The notes under the pieces: generated by a model
What the model was told of the DNA's origin: nothing
The model's database searches: none
Seen by the model: the letters and a program-made list of their open reading frames with translations, nothing else
Shown: positions 1 to 7,748 of the stretch, one piece after another
Numbering within the stretch: the stretch's first letter is position 1
Layout of the letters: every line of letters starts with the position of its first letter
Assembly: GCF_037688875.1 (NCBI RefSeq)
Contig: NZ_JAWDIE010000022.1
Location: forward strand, 1-49,197
Direction: 5' to 3'
DNA: 49,197 nt
Source: Amphibiibacter pelophylacis
GTDB lineage: Bacteria; Pseudomonadota; Gammaproteobacteria; Burkholderiales; Burkholderiaceae_C
Translations under genes and position numbers: made by a program

Positions 1-6
1 GGCCAT
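1..6 (-). CDS. tuf: Elongation factor Tu, first two codons only (partial)
   Basis: Only ATG GCC (Met-Ala) is inside the window; the rest runs off the left edge. The complement shows AGGAG (13-17) six nucleotides before the ATG, a strong ribosome binding site. The identification rests on context: tRNA-Tyr, tRNA-Gly and tRNA-Thr immediately upstream on the same strand is the conserved order preceding tufB in many proteobacteria, and EF-Tu starts Met-Ala. Nothing of the protein itself can be checked here, so the product is inferred. Confidence 0.55.
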
Positions 7-103
7 GATGCGCTCCTGACGTTGAGGCGGATCCACCAAGACCCGCTGGAAATAACCCAAAACTTGAGCCGGAAGGCCTGAAAGCCCCCGGCGACTGCGC
101 CCA

Positions 104-115
104 GCCCTTTCGGGC
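104..115 (-). other. GNRA-type hairpin in tRNA-Thr/tuf leader
   Basis: The transcript of the minus strand would contain GCCC-GAAA-GGGC, a 4-bp stem capped by a GAAA tetraloop, just after tRNA-Thr. It lies in the 120-nt spacer before the putative tuf start and could take part in 3' processing of the tRNA or in the tuf leader structure. The stem is short, so the function is speculative. Confidence 0.3.
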
Positions 116-127
116 GGGCGGGAATTG

Positions 128-202
<75 letters not shown>

Positions 203-265
203 ATCGACACCGGCTGAAACACAGCATGCTTCAGCCACTGGCGATCACCACACCGTCAACCAACC

Positions 266-339
266 TGGAGCGGGAGACGGGAATCGAACCCGTGTCATTA
301 GCTTGGAAGGCTAAGGTTCTACCATTGAACTACTCCCGC
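266..339 (-). tRNA. tRNA-Gly (anticodon TCC)
   Basis: The acceptor stem GCGGGAG pairs with CTCCCGC, followed by discriminator T and an encoded CCA. The anticodon loop CTTCCAA gives anticodon TCC, reading GGA/GGG. The T arm carries GGTTCGATTCC. It lies 23 nt downstream of tRNA-Tyr and 63 nt upstream of tRNA-Thr on the same strand, consistent with one polycistronic precursor. Confidence 0.95.
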
Positions 340-362
340 GAAACCGCGTGTAGCGATTCATC

Positions 363-447
363 TGGTGGAGGAGGCTGGATTCGAACCAGCGTACGCTATG
401 CGGGCAGATTTACAGTCTGCTGCCTTTAACCACTCGGCCACCCCTCC
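363..447 (-). tRNA. tRNA-Tyr (anticodon GTA)
   Basis: An 85-nt class II tRNA with a long variable arm, as expected for bacterial tRNA-Tyr. Acceptor GGAGGGG pairs with CTCCTCC (one G-U), discriminator A and an encoded CCA follow. The anticodon stem CAGA/TCTG encloses GTA. It is the promoter-proximal tRNA of the cluster, with its 5' end 14 nt downstream of the ung stop codon. Confidence 0.95.
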
Positions 448-460
448 GGATGAACCGCAG

Positions 461-489
461 ATTATAGGCTAATTTTGGCCTGATGTTGA
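461..489 (-). promoter_or_regulatory. Promoter of the tRNA-Tyr-Gly-Thr-tuf unit
   Basis: On the minus strand a perfect TATAAT (461-466) is preceded after 17 nt by TCAACA (484-489, 4 of 6 matches to the sigma-70 -35 box). The -10 box overlaps the TAA stop codon of ung. Transcription would start near 454, only a few nucleotides before the mature tRNA-Tyr 5' end, through a GC-rich discriminator (CTGCGG). GC-rich discriminators are typical of stringently controlled stable-RNA promoters. Confidence 0.6.
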
Positions 490-1289
490 GCTGATGTGTT
501 TTTGTCGCGAAAAATTCCCAGCCAGTCCAGCGCCACGCCCTGCTCCCGCAGCCAGTGGGCGGCCTGCACGAAGTGCTGGTTGCCGGTGAACGGCACGGGC
601 GGCTTGTTGGCCGACAGCGGCGACGGGTGATTGCTTTTGAGCACGCGGTAAGGCTGGCGGCTGTAGGCCAGATCGAGTTCCAGTGCAGGCCAGAGCTTTT
701 GCGCGTGCGCGCCCCACAGCAGATAAACCGTGGGCTGGCTGCGCCGCGCCACCTGCGCCACCTGCGCCAGCAGCGCACTGGTCAGCGCCTGCCAGCCCCA
801 GGACGAGTGCGACGCCGCCTGATCGCGGCGCACCGTCAGGCTGGTGTTGAGCAGCAGCACGCCCTGACGCGACCACGCCGACAGATTGGGGCGCAGCGGC
901 TGGGTGGCAATGTCCTCAGCGCCGGGCCAGCCCGCCTCGCGCGCGCCGCGCAGCACCTCCTGGACGATGTTGCGCAGGCTGGGCGGCAACGCCGTCCCCT
1001 GCGGCACAGAGAACGCCAGACCATCGGCCTGACCGGGCTGGTGGTAAGGGTCCTGCCCGACGATGACCGCGCACAGCTTCTCCCACGGCGTATCGTGCAG
1101 GGCGCGCAGGACATGGTCGACGGCCGGATAAATCTCGGCGCCCGCGGCCGCATCGGCGTCGATCTGCGCCAGGAGCGCCTCGCCCACGCTTGAGCTGGCA
1201 AACGACAGCACCGGCTCGCGCCAGGCGGGCGGCAGCGCCTGTGCTGACGCCAGCCAACGTGCCGACCAGGTGGCGGGAGCGGCGTTCAC
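462..1289 (-). CDS. ung: Uracil-DNA glycosylase (family 1)
   Basis: Removes uracil from DNA by cleaving the N-glycosidic bond, the first step of base excision repair. The 275-residue product has the family 1 water-activating motif GQDPYH (78-83, catalytic Asp80), LLLNTSLTV (145-153) and the HPSPLSA motif with His221. It is slightly longer than E. coli Ung, mostly at the N-terminus. The start is GTG, overlapping the trpC stop as GTGA, so ung is translationally coupled to trpC. The stop codon overlaps the -10 box of the downstream tRNA promoter. Confidence 0.95.
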   Translation of the reverse strand: MNAAPATWSARWLASAQALPPAWREPVLSFASSSVGEALLAQIDADAAAGAEIYPAVDHVLRALHDTPWEKLCAVIVGQDPYHQPGQADGLAFSVPQGTALPPSLRNIVQEVLRGAREAGWPGAEDIATQPLRPNLSAWSRQGVLLLNTSLTVRRDQAASHSSWGWQALTSALLAQVAQVARRSQPTVYLLWGAHAQKLWPALELDLAYSRQPYRVLKSNHPSPLSANKPPVPFTGNQHFVQAAHWLREQGVALDWLGIFRDKNTSAQHQAKISL

Positions 1290-2104
1290 GACAGGTCGCC
1301 AAACAGCGCGCGCAGGCCTTCGCCCGGCTCGGCCACGCGCATGAAGGCCTCGCCGACCAGAAAGGCCTGCAGCCCGGCGTCGCGCAGGCGCTGCACATCC
1401 TGCGGCGTGGCGATGCCGCTCTCGGCAACCAGCAGCGTGCCGGGCGGGACACGCGGCAGCAGCGACAGTGTGGTCTCCAGCGAGACCTCAAAGGTGCGCA
1501 GGTTGCGGTTGTTGACGCCGATCAGCGTGCGGCCGGGCTGCGGCACGGTGGCCAGCAGCGCCAGGGCGCGGTCCATCTCCGGGCCATCGTGGACCTCGAC
1601 CAGCACCGCCATGCCCAGCTCGTGGGCCAGCGTGGCGAGCTGCAGCATCTGCCCGTCGCCCAGACAGGCAACGATGAGCAGGATGCAGTCGGCACCCATG
1701 GCCCGCGCCTCCCAGACTTGGTAGACATCGATCATGAAATCCTTGCGCAGCACGGGCAGATCGCAACTGGCGCGGGCCTGCTTCAGGGCGTCCGTGCTGC
1801 CCTGGAAGAACTCCACATCGGTGAGCACGCTCAGGCAGGCGGCGCCGTGCTGGGCGTAGCTTTGCGCGATGTCGGCGGGGACAAAATCCGCGCGGATCAC
1901 GCCTTTGGACGGGCTGGCTTTTTTGACCTCGGCGATGATGGCCGGCTGACCGGCAGCAGCGCGGCGCTTCAGGGCGCCGACGAAATCGCGGGTGGTCAGA
2001 CGGCCTAGCGCGTCTTTTTTGACCTGCTCCAGCGGGCGGGCGGCCTGGGCTGCAGCCACTTCCCGGTGTTTGACGGCGACGATTTTTTCCAGAATGTCAG
2101 ACAT
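1286..2104 (-). CDS. trpC: Indole-3-glycerol phosphate synthase
   Basis: Catalyses ring closure of CdRP to indole-3-glycerol phosphate in tryptophan synthesis. The 272-residue single-domain TIM barrel shows the N-terminal DILEKIVAVK segment, AEVKKASPSKG (58-68, with phosphate- and substrate-binding lysines) and LVAESGI near the C-terminus. It is not fused to TrpF. It lies upstream of ung with a 4-nt overlap. In this window it is about 14 kb from trpD, whereas trpD-trpC adjacency is common in relatives. Confidence 0.95.
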   Translation of the reverse strand: MSDILEKIVAVKHREVAAAQAARPLEQVKKDALGRLTTRDFVGALKRRAAAGQPAIIAEVKKASPSKGVIRADFVPADIAQSYAQHGAACLSVLTDVEFFQGSTDALKQARASCDLPVLRKDFMIDVYQVWEARAMGADCILLIVACLGDGQMLQLATLAHELGMAVLVEVHDGPEMDRALALLATVPQPGRTLIGVNNRNLRTFEVSLETTLSLLPRVPPGTLLVAESGIATPQDVQRLRDAGLQAFLVGEAFMRVAEPGEGLRALFGDLS

Positions 2105-2150
2105 GCGAACTCCACGGGCGATGCACCAGCGCGCCAGTGTAGCGGCTGGC

Positions 2151-3095
2151 TCAGACGGCGTGCTGGCGCCAGGCCGCCACGGCGCGGGCCAGCAGCTCGG
2201 GCACGCTGGCGCTGCGGGCCAGATCCTGATCCAGGCCCGGACTTAAACCCAGCGTGCGCACGGCCTGGGCCAAAGCGGCGATGGCCTGCTGCGGGGTCTC
2301 GAGGTGCAGCGCTTGGGCGCCTGTCTGCTTGGACAATTTCTGCCCGTCTGGCGCCAGCACCAGCGGCGTGTGCAGGTAGCGCGGCGTGGGCAGGCCCAGC
2401 AGGCGCTGCAGGTGGATCTGGCGCGGCGTGTTGTCGGCCAGATCGGCGCCGCGCACCACATCGGTGATGCTCTGGTGGGCGTCGTCCACCACCATCGCGA
2501 GCTGGTAGGCCCAGCAGCCGTCGGCGCGATGCACGACACAATCGCCCACCTCGGCCCAGAGCGACTGCTGCTGCGCGCCCAGCCAGCGGTCGTGCCAGCG
2601 CAGGGCGGGCTCGTTCGGACCCTCGCCGCAGCGCACGCGCCAGGCGCGGCCCGGGCGGCCGTTCAGTCCCGCGCGGCAGGTGCCGGGGTAGACGCCGGGA
2701 AGGCGTCCGGGCTGCACGGGCGCGGCCTGGATGTCGCTGCGGCTGCAGGCGCAGGCGTAGGCCAGCCCCCGCTCCGCCAGGCGCTGCAGGGCCTGCGCGT
2801 AAGCCGCTTCGCGCTGTGTCTGCCACAGCACGGGCGCGTCGGACAGCAGGCCGCAGGCAGCCAGTTGCGCCAGAATGGCCTCGCCCGCGCCGGTCACGTT
2901 GCGCGTGGTGTCGACATCCTCAATGCGGACCAGCCAGCGTCCGCCGTGGGCGCGGGCGTCCAGCCAGCTGGCCAGCGCGGCGACGAGCGAGCCTGCGTGC
3001 AACAATCCGGTCGGCGAGGGGGCAAAGCGGCCGACATAAGTCCCCGCAGCGCCAACGACGGCCAGCGACCCGTCCTGAGCGGATTTTTCCTGCAT
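2151..3095 (-). CDS. gluQ: Glutamyl-Q tRNA(Asp) synthetase
   Basis: Activates glutamate and transfers it to queuosine at the wobble position of tRNA-Asp. The 314-residue product is a truncated GluRS catalytic core without an anticodon-binding domain. It has a HIGH-like LLHAGS (31-36) after GRFAPSPTG, RIEDVDTTR, a zinc-type CACS...YPGTC cluster and a KMSKS-like KLSKQ. I chose the ATG at 3095, preceded by CAGGGG at a good distance; an in-frame ATG at 3119 has poorer support and would overlap argP. The gene is divergent from argP by 22 bp, so regulatory sequences must overlap. Confidence 0.9.
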   Translation of the reverse strand: MQEKSAQDGSLAVVGAAGTYVGRFAPSPTGLLHAGSLVAALASWLDARAHGGRWLVRIEDVDTTRNVTGAGEAILAQLAACGLLSDAPVLWQTQREAAYAQALQRLAERGLAYACACSRSDIQAAPVQPGRLPGVYPGTCRAGLNGRPGRAWRVRCGEGPNEPALRWHDRWLGAQQQSLWAEVGDCVVHRADGCWAYQLAMVVDDAHQSITDVVRGADLADNTPRQIHLQRLLGLPTPRYLHTPLVLAPDGQKLSKQTGAQALHLETPQQAIAALAQAVRTLGLSPGLDQDLARSASVPELLARAVAAWRQHAV

Positions 3096-3117
3096 CGCCA
3101 AAACCCCTGATCTCACC

Positions 3118-4026
3118 ATGCTGGACAGCAAACACCTGCACACCCTGGCCGCCATTGTGGACCAGGGCGGTTTCGCGTCGGCCGCTCAGCATCTGGGCGT
3201 GATGCTGGCGGCGGTGTCGCAGCGCATCCGCGCGCTGGAGGAGCAGCTGGGCCAGCGCCTGCTGGTGCGCGGCAAGACGGTGCGGCCGACGCCCGCCGGG
3301 CAGGCGGTGCTGGCGCATGTGCGCCAGATGCAGGTGATGGAGGCGGATCTGCTCGCGCGCTACGCCGCCACGGCCGAAAGCGGCCGCTGGCAGACGCTGC
3401 CCGTAGCGGTCAACGCCGATTCAGTCACCACCTGGTTTCTGCCCGGCGTGGCGCCGCTTCTGGCCAGGCAGCGGCTGCTGCTCAATCTGCGCGTGGACGA
3501 TCAGGACCACACCAACGCGGCGCTGCTGGCGGGCGAGGTGCTGGGCTGCGTCTCGACCCTGTCCAAACCGCTGCGCGCTTGCGTGGCCGACCCGCTGGGC
3601 GTGATGCGCTACCGCTGCGTGGCCGCTCCGGCGGTGGCACAGCGCGTGCAGCGCGGTGGGCGGCTGGACGTGCACGCCCTGCTGGACACGCCCGCGCTGA
3701 TTTTCAGCCCCAAGGACGCGCTGCAGGATCAGTTCCTGGAGCGCCATCTGGGCCTGCGCCAGCCGCAGTACCCGCGCCACCATCTGCCCGCCAGCGACGG
3801 CTACGCCCAGGCGCTGGATCTGGGCCTGGGCTGGGGCATGGTCGCCACCCAGCAGCTTGATGCGCGCCCGGCGCACGCACCGCCGCTGATCGACCTGCTG
3901 CCCGGCTGCACTTGCGATGTCGCCCTGTACTGGCAGCACTGGCAGCGCGAATCCGAGACCGCGCTGCGCCTGACGCGGGCCGTGCAGCAGGCGGCGCAGC
4001 GCTTCGGGCTGCAGGAGACGTTCTGA
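3118..4026 (+). CDS. argP: LysR-family regulator, ArgP/LysG type
   Basis: A 302-residue LysR-type regulator. Residues 1-60 form the winged helix-turn-helix (GGFASAAQHLGVMLAAVSQR), and the rest is a periplasmic-binding-like effector domain. The ArgP/LysG hallmarks are DDQDHTNAALLAGEVLGC and PLGVMRYRC. Family members sense lysine/arginine and activate the amino-acid exporter argO/lysE among other targets. No lysE/argO gene is adjacent here, so the target is not visible in the window. It is divergent from gluQ and convergent with the metallo-beta-lactamase gene. Confidence 0.85.
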   Translation: MLDSKHLHTLAAIVDQGGFASAAQHLGVMLAAVSQRIRALEEQLGQRLLVRGKTVRPTPAGQAVLAHVRQMQVMEADLLARYAATAESGRWQTLPVAVNADSVTTWFLPGVAPLLARQRLLLNLRVDDQDHTNAALLAGEVLGCVSTLSKPLRACVADPLGVMRYRCVAAPAVAQRVQRGGRLDVHALLDTPALIFSPKDALQDQFLERHLGLRQPQYPRHHLPASDGYAQALDLGLGWGMVATQQLDARPAHAPPLIDLLPGCTCDVALYWQHWQRESETALRLTRAVQQAAQRFGLQETF

Positions 4027-4031
4027 TCCGG

Positions 4032-4058
4032 CCTGATCCGTTCTGTTGCGGGATCAGG
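4032..4058. terminator. Hairpin between convergent argP and MBL genes
   Basis: CCTGATCC (4032-4039) and GGATCAGG (4051-4058) form a perfect 8-bp stem with an 11-nt loop. The hairpin spans the 27-nt gap between argP and the convergent hydrolase gene and includes the latter's stop codon. Neither side has a strong U-run, so a bidirectional terminator is plausible but not proven. Confidence 0.4.
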
Positions 4059-4692
4059 TTCCGCCGACAAAGGGGTTGCTGCGCCGCTCCTGGCCCAGCG
4101 TGCCCTCGGGGCCGTGGCCGCAGATGAAGCCGGTGTCTTCGCCCAGTGGCCAAAGCTGCGTGATGATGCTGCGGATCAGGTCGTCGTGATTGCCGCGCGG
4201 GAAATCGGTGCGGCCGATGCTGCCGACAAACAGCACGTCGCCCACAAAGACGCGGCGGATGTCCGGGCAGTGGAAAACCACATGCCCCGGCGTGTGGCCC
4301 GGCGTGTGCAGCACGTGCACCTCGTGGGCGCCCACGCGCAGGCTGTCGCCCGCCTGCAGCCAGCGGTCGGGCGTGAAGGGCTGCGCGGGCGCAAACCCGT
4401 AGGCCTGCGCCTGCTGCGGCAGGGCGTCAATCAGGAACTGGTCGTCGGCGTGCGGCCCGATCACGGGCAGCTGCCAGCGCTGGGACAGCTCGCCCGTGCC
4501 GCCCGCGTGGTCGATGTGGCCATGGGTCAGCCACAGCGCTTTCACTGTCACGCCGTGGCGCTCGACCAGGGCCGTGACGCGGTCCAGATCGCCGCCGACG
4601 TCGATCAGCACGCCTTCAAGCGTTTCGTCGCACCACAGCAGGCTGCAGTTCTGGGCAAACGCCGTCACCGGCAGGGAGTCGTATCGCAGCAT
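4054..4692 (-). CDS. Metallo-beta-lactamase fold hydrolase (YcbL/glyoxalase II-like)
   Basis: A 212-residue soluble metallo-hydrolase with the metal ligand motif THGHIDH (His57, His59, Asp61, His62), a further HTPGHTPGH (129-137), Asp152 in VGDVLF and a terminal CGHGP. The FPRGNHDDLI segment is typical of the YcbL branch of glyoxalase II-like thioesterases, so hydrolysis of a glutathione or other thioester is likely; the substrate is unknown. The ATG at 4692 follows a GAGGTG ribosome binding site. It starts 2 nt after the stop of the upstream lipoprotein hydrolase, so the two are almost certainly co-transcribed. Confidence 0.8.
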   Translation of the reverse strand: MLRYDSLPVTAFAQNCSLLWCDETLEGVLIDVGGDLDRVTALVERHGVTVKALWLTHGHIDHAGGTGELSQRWQLPVIGPHADDQFLIDALPQQAQAYGFAPAQPFTPDRWLQAGDSLRVGAHEVHVLHTPGHTPGHVVFHCPDIRRVFVGDVLFVGSIGRTDFPRGNHDDLIRSIITQLWPLGEDTGFICGHGPEGTLGQERRSNPFVGGT

Positions 4693-4694
4693 GA

Positions 4695-5705
4695 TCACCT
4701 CGGGGTCTGAATTGCGGGCAGGAGCGCAGTCGGCGCACTGGCCGTGCGGGCGGCGGCCAGTTCGGCCTCGAAAGCCGCCACCGCCTGTGCGCGCACGCGG
4801 CCCGGCGCACACACGGCGCCTTCAGCCTGCACCTGCTGGCGCCATTGTCGCAGTTCGTTCTGGTAGCCCGCCGCATCCAGGCTGGCAACATTGCTGTGAC
4901 TGGCCTGCGGCGACAGCCACCAGCGACGCACCGGGGCGTGGCTGAGCGCGTCAAACAGGCGCCGCCCCGAGGCGGGCGAGACCGTCGTGTCCTGGCCACC
5001 GTGCATCATCAGCACGGGCGCGTCGATGGCGGGGGCGCGGTCGATGGAGCGGAACTGGTCGGGCAGCCGCGCCGCCAGCCAGCCCGCCACCTCGCCCGCC
5101 TGGCGCGCCACATCGGGGAAACTGCTGAAGGCCGATTCCAGGATCAGGCCCGCGTAATCGCCGGGGAAGTGCGCCGTGCTGGCCAGATGCATGGCCACGC
5201 CCGTGCCCATGGAGTGGCCGTACAGGATGCGGCACTTCGGATCGGGCTCGATGCGGTCCAGCAGCGCCAGCGCCGAGCGTCCATCGGCGACGATGCTGGC
5301 CTCGCTGGGCACGCGCGCGCTGCTCTCGCCCCAGCCCCGGTAATCGACTGCCAGCAGCGTGTAGCCCGCCTCGTGCAGCGCGCTCATTTTGGGCACCAGC
5401 TGCGCCAGGTTGCGGAAGGTGCCGTGCAGGAACAGCAGCGTCGGCGCACCGGCCTGATCGGCGGGCCAGTAGACCATGCCCAGGTGCTCGCCATCCGCCA
5501 GCGCCAGGCGGAAGGTCTGCGCCGAGGCCGGAATGCGCTGCAGCATGGTTTCGGTGGCGGGCGTCGGGCGATAGGCCTTGAGCCGCAGCCAGTCGATCGC
5601 GCTGGCGCAGCCGCCCAGCAACAGGGTGACGGGCAAGATGACGGACAATACCGCCAGCCCGCGCCGCAAGCGCCGGGAAAAGCTCAGTCTGAAGGTGTCT
5701 TTCAT
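4695..5705 (-). CDS. Alpha/beta hydrolase, predicted lipoprotein
   Basis: A 336-residue serine hydrolase. A basic N-terminus and hydrophobic stretch end in the lipobox LLGGC (Cys33), which suggests export and lipid anchoring. The catalytic triad is readable: Ser165 in GHSMG, Asp239 in GGQDTTV and His270 in ASHSN. The fold resembles the BEM46/S9-like alpha/beta hydrolases; the substrate is unknown. Its ATG lies on the same CATG tetranucleotide as the divergent gene starting at 5704. It is followed 2 nt later by the metallo-hydrolase gene. Confidence 0.8.
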   Translation of the reverse strand: MKDTFRLSFSRRLRRGLAVLSVILPVTLLLGGCASAIDWLRLKAYRPTPATETMLQRIPASAQTFRLALADGEHLGMVYWPADQAGAPTLLFLHGTFRNLAQLVPKMSALHEAGYTLLAVDYRGWGESSARVPSEASIVADGRSALALLDRIEPDPKCRILYGHSMGTGVAMHLASTAHFPGDYAGLILESAFSSFPDVARQAGEVAGWLAARLPDQFRSIDRAPAIDAPVLMMHGGQDTTVSPASGRRLFDALSHAPVRRWWLSPQASHSNVASLDAAGYQNELRQWRQQVQAEGAVCAPGRVRAQAVAAFEAELAAARTASAPTALLPAIQTPR

Positions 5706-6210
5706 GATCCGTTCTGTTGTTCTGGCGTCGCTGTCACTGACGGCCAGCCTGCTGTGTTCTCAAGCGTCTGCGCAGGGTGTCATGCCCACGCCGGGCGACG
5801 ATGTGGCCTACACGTCCTGGCAGTTCAGCCCGCTGACCCTGCATTTTCATCCAAGCCCGGAGCACAAGCATGCCGTGTCCGTGGCTTACGAGCAGACGCT
5901 CAAGGACAATCACACGCGCAGTCTGGTGCTGTTCACGAACTCGTTCGGGCAGCCGTCGGTGTATTTCTCGCCCTGGGGCCAGCGCTTTGACAACCTGCTG
6001 GGGCAGCCTAACCTGTTCGCCAAATGGAACGCCGGGATCATCTACGGCTACCGGGGCGAGTACAAGGACAAGGTGCCCTTCAACCACGGCGGCTTCTCGC
6101 CTGGCCTGTTCGTCGCGCTGGGCTACCGCTTCAGTCCGCAGACCGAAGTCCAGGTCAACCTGCTGGGCACGGCGGCGGTGCAGTTCCAGATGAATTTCAA
6201 TGTGAGGTGA
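5704..6210 (+). CDS. Conserved secreted protein, possible small outer-membrane barrel
   Basis: A 168-residue product with a clear signal peptide (residues 1-24, cleavage after SQASAQ), then alternating hydrophobic/polar strands rich in aromatic residues and glycine, for example IIYGYRGEY and LFVALGYRFS. This suggests a small beta-barrel or beta-rich envelope protein. The C-terminus FNVR lacks the usual terminal aromatic residue of outer-membrane proteins. From memory, relatives in comamonads sometimes carry a glycerol-3-phosphate transporter label, which nothing here supports. The start at 5704 is chosen because the signal peptide begins there and GAAGGTG lies upstream. The function is unknown. 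Confidence 0.65.
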   Translation: MIRSVVLASLSLTASLLCSQASAQGVMPTPGDDVAYTSWQFSPLTLHFHPSPEHKHAVSVAYEQTLKDNHTRSLVLFTNSFGQPSVYFSPWGQRFDNLLGQPNLFAKWNAGIIYGYRGEYKDKVPFNHGGFSPGLFVALGYRFSPQTEVQVNLLGTAAVQFQMNFNVR

Positions 6211-6219
6211 GGGGCGGGG

Positions 6220-6858
6220 TCAGCCCTGCCCAGCCCCCCGCATCGCCCCTGCCAGCGCAGCACTCTGGCTGTCGCCCGTGGCGTCCAGCGCGTCGGCGGC
6301 GCCCAGGCGGTCACGGACCTCCCGGTTCTGGCTGAGCTTGAATTTGCCCACGAGCTGCGTCAGCTCAATCTCCAGCCCCACGATGGACTGCAGCAGCGTG
6401 TCGATGTGCCCAGGCGGGGCATCGCCCATCTTCCAGGGCTGGGGCTGACCAGCCTCGTGCGTGCGCGTCAGGCGCGCCAGCAGACCGCGCAGGAAGCGCC
6501 CGTCATCGCGCAGCCGGATGCGCCCATGAGCATGGGCCACGCGGTAGTTCCAGGTCGGTACCAGGCGGTGCGTCTCGGCCTTGGACGGATACCAGCCCGG
6601 CGAGATGTAGCCCTGCTCCGCCCGGAAAATCACCAGCACCGCATCGCCATCGCGCACCTGCTGCGCCAGCGGATTGGCCCGCGCCACATGCGCGCGCAGC
6701 GTGCCGTGCGGCCCGGCCTGGGCGTCCAGCTCGAAAGGCAGCGGATTGGCGTCCAACCCCTGCGCGCCGTGCGTGACCAGATCGCCCAGCGGATGCTGAC
6801 GGATCAGATCGTGCAGCGCGGCGGGGTCATCGACGGCGAAATGGGCGGGGATGTACAT
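6220..6858 (-). CDS. FMN-binding negative transcriptional regulator, PaiB family
   Basis: A 212-residue PaiB-like protein with a split-barrel flavin-binding fold. Family features include the start MYIPAHF, the GPHGTLRAHVARANP segment and a YISPGWYPSK motif followed by VPTWNYRVAHAHG. In Bacillus, PaiB is linked to repression of sporulation and protease genes, but in proteobacteria the role is undefined; a flavin or haem-related enzyme is also possible. Its ATG overlaps the stop of the PhzF-like gene (TGATG), so the two are translationally coupled. Confidence 0.85.
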   Translation of the reverse strand: MYIPAHFAVDDPAALHDLIRQHPLGDLVTHGAQGLDANPLPFELDAQAGPHGTLRAHVARANPLAQQVRDGDAVLVIFRAEQGYISPGWYPSKAETHRLVPTWNYRVAHAHGRIRLRDDGRFLRGLLARLTRTHEAGQPQPWKMGDAPPGHIDTLLQSIVGLEIELTQLVGKFKLSQNREVRDRLGAADALDATGDSQSAALAGAMRGAGQG

Positions 6859-7748
6859 CAGAGCGTCACCTGCCCCTCAATGCACGTCAGCGACTGACCC
6901 CCGACGCGAATCACGCTGTCGCCCTCAAAAGCAATGTGGATCTCGCCGCTGCGGCCGACAACCGCGCCCTGAGTGGCCAGGTACTGACGCCCCACGGCAG
7001 GAGTCTGTCCGGTTGCGCGGATGAAAGCCGCCACAGCGCCATTGCCGCTGCCGCAGACCGGGTCTTCGTTGATGCCGTCGGCGGGCGCGAAGGCGCGCAC
7101 CTCGATGGCCGCCGGGCCCGGCGAAGCGCCTTGGGGCCAGACGCCAAAAACAGCGACGCCTGTGGTGGCGTCCTGACCGGACAGTCGCGCCAGGCGGGCG
7201 AAATCCGGGCGCAGCGCCAGAACGGCCTGCGCGCTCGGCAGCTGAACCACCGTCCAGACCGGCCCGACGCGAACGTGCTGCGGCGCCGGATCGGTCAGCA
7301 CGGGCGCTCCCAGCGCCTCCGCCAGCGCGGCCACGTCGGCGTCTGACAGCGGCGTAAAGCCCGGTTCGGGCAGGACAAAATCGATCAGCGGGCTGGCGCC
7401 AGGCTGCGTGGTCACGGTCAGCTGGATCAGCCCGGTGGCGCATTCCTGCACCAAACGCCCCGCTTGTGGCGTGATGCGGCCCGCTTCGATCAGCGCATGC
7501 GCCGTGCCCAGCGTGGGGTGTCCGGCGAAAGGCAGTTCGGTTTGCGGCGTGAAAATGCGCAGACGGTAATCGGCGCCAGGCTGCGTGGGCGGCAGCACAA
7601 ACGTGGTTTCCGACAGATTCGTCCAGTTCGCCACGCGGCGCATCTGCTCGTCGGTCAGCCCATCGGCGTCCAGCACCACGGCGACCGGGTTGCCGCGAAA
7701 GGCCTCGCGGGTGAAAACATCAACCTGGCGGAAGGGGCGTTGGGGCAT
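6858..7748 (-). CDS. PhzF-family isomerase/epimerase
   Basis: A 296-residue duplicated diaminopimelate-epimerase-like fold protein. RQVDVFTREAFRGNPVAVV opens the domain, NLSETTF carries the conserved catalytic glutamate (Glu47), and EDPVCGSGNGAVAAF lies in the second half. Family members isomerise small carboxylic substrates; phenazine synthesis is not implied because no other phz gene is present. The ATG at 7748 is preferred over one at 7763 because it shortens the overlap with clcA and matches family N-termini. It is followed by the coupled PaiB-like gene. Confidence 0.85.
   Translation of the reverse strand: MPQRPFRQVDVFTREAFRGNPVAVVLDADGLTDEQMRRVANWTNLSETTFVLPPTQPGADYRLRIFTPQTELPFAGHPTLGTAHALIEAGRITPQAGRLVQECATGLIQLTVTTQPGASPLIDFVLPEPGFTPLSDADVAALAEALGAPVLTDPAPQHVRVGPVWTVVQLPSAQAVLALRPDFARLARLSGQDATTGVAVFGVWPQGASPGPAAIEVRAFAPADGINEDPVCGSGNGAVAAFIRATGQTPAVGRQYLATQGAVVGRSGEIHIAFEGDSVIRVGGQSLTCIEGQVTL

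Larger units (their letters stand above)
4034..5719 (+). repeat. 15-bp direct repeat flanking the MBL/hydrolase pair
   Basis: TGATCCGTTCTGTTG occurs at 4034-4048 and again at 5705-5719. The copies bracket the two-gene unit of metallo-hydrolase and alpha/beta hydrolase. About one chance 15-mer pair is expected in 49 kb, so this may be coincidence. Confidence 0.35.

Noticed and set aside
5578..5703. An upstream in-frame start for the secreted protein
   Set aside because: It would add a basic tail before an otherwise clean signal peptide and lies within the divergent hydrolase.
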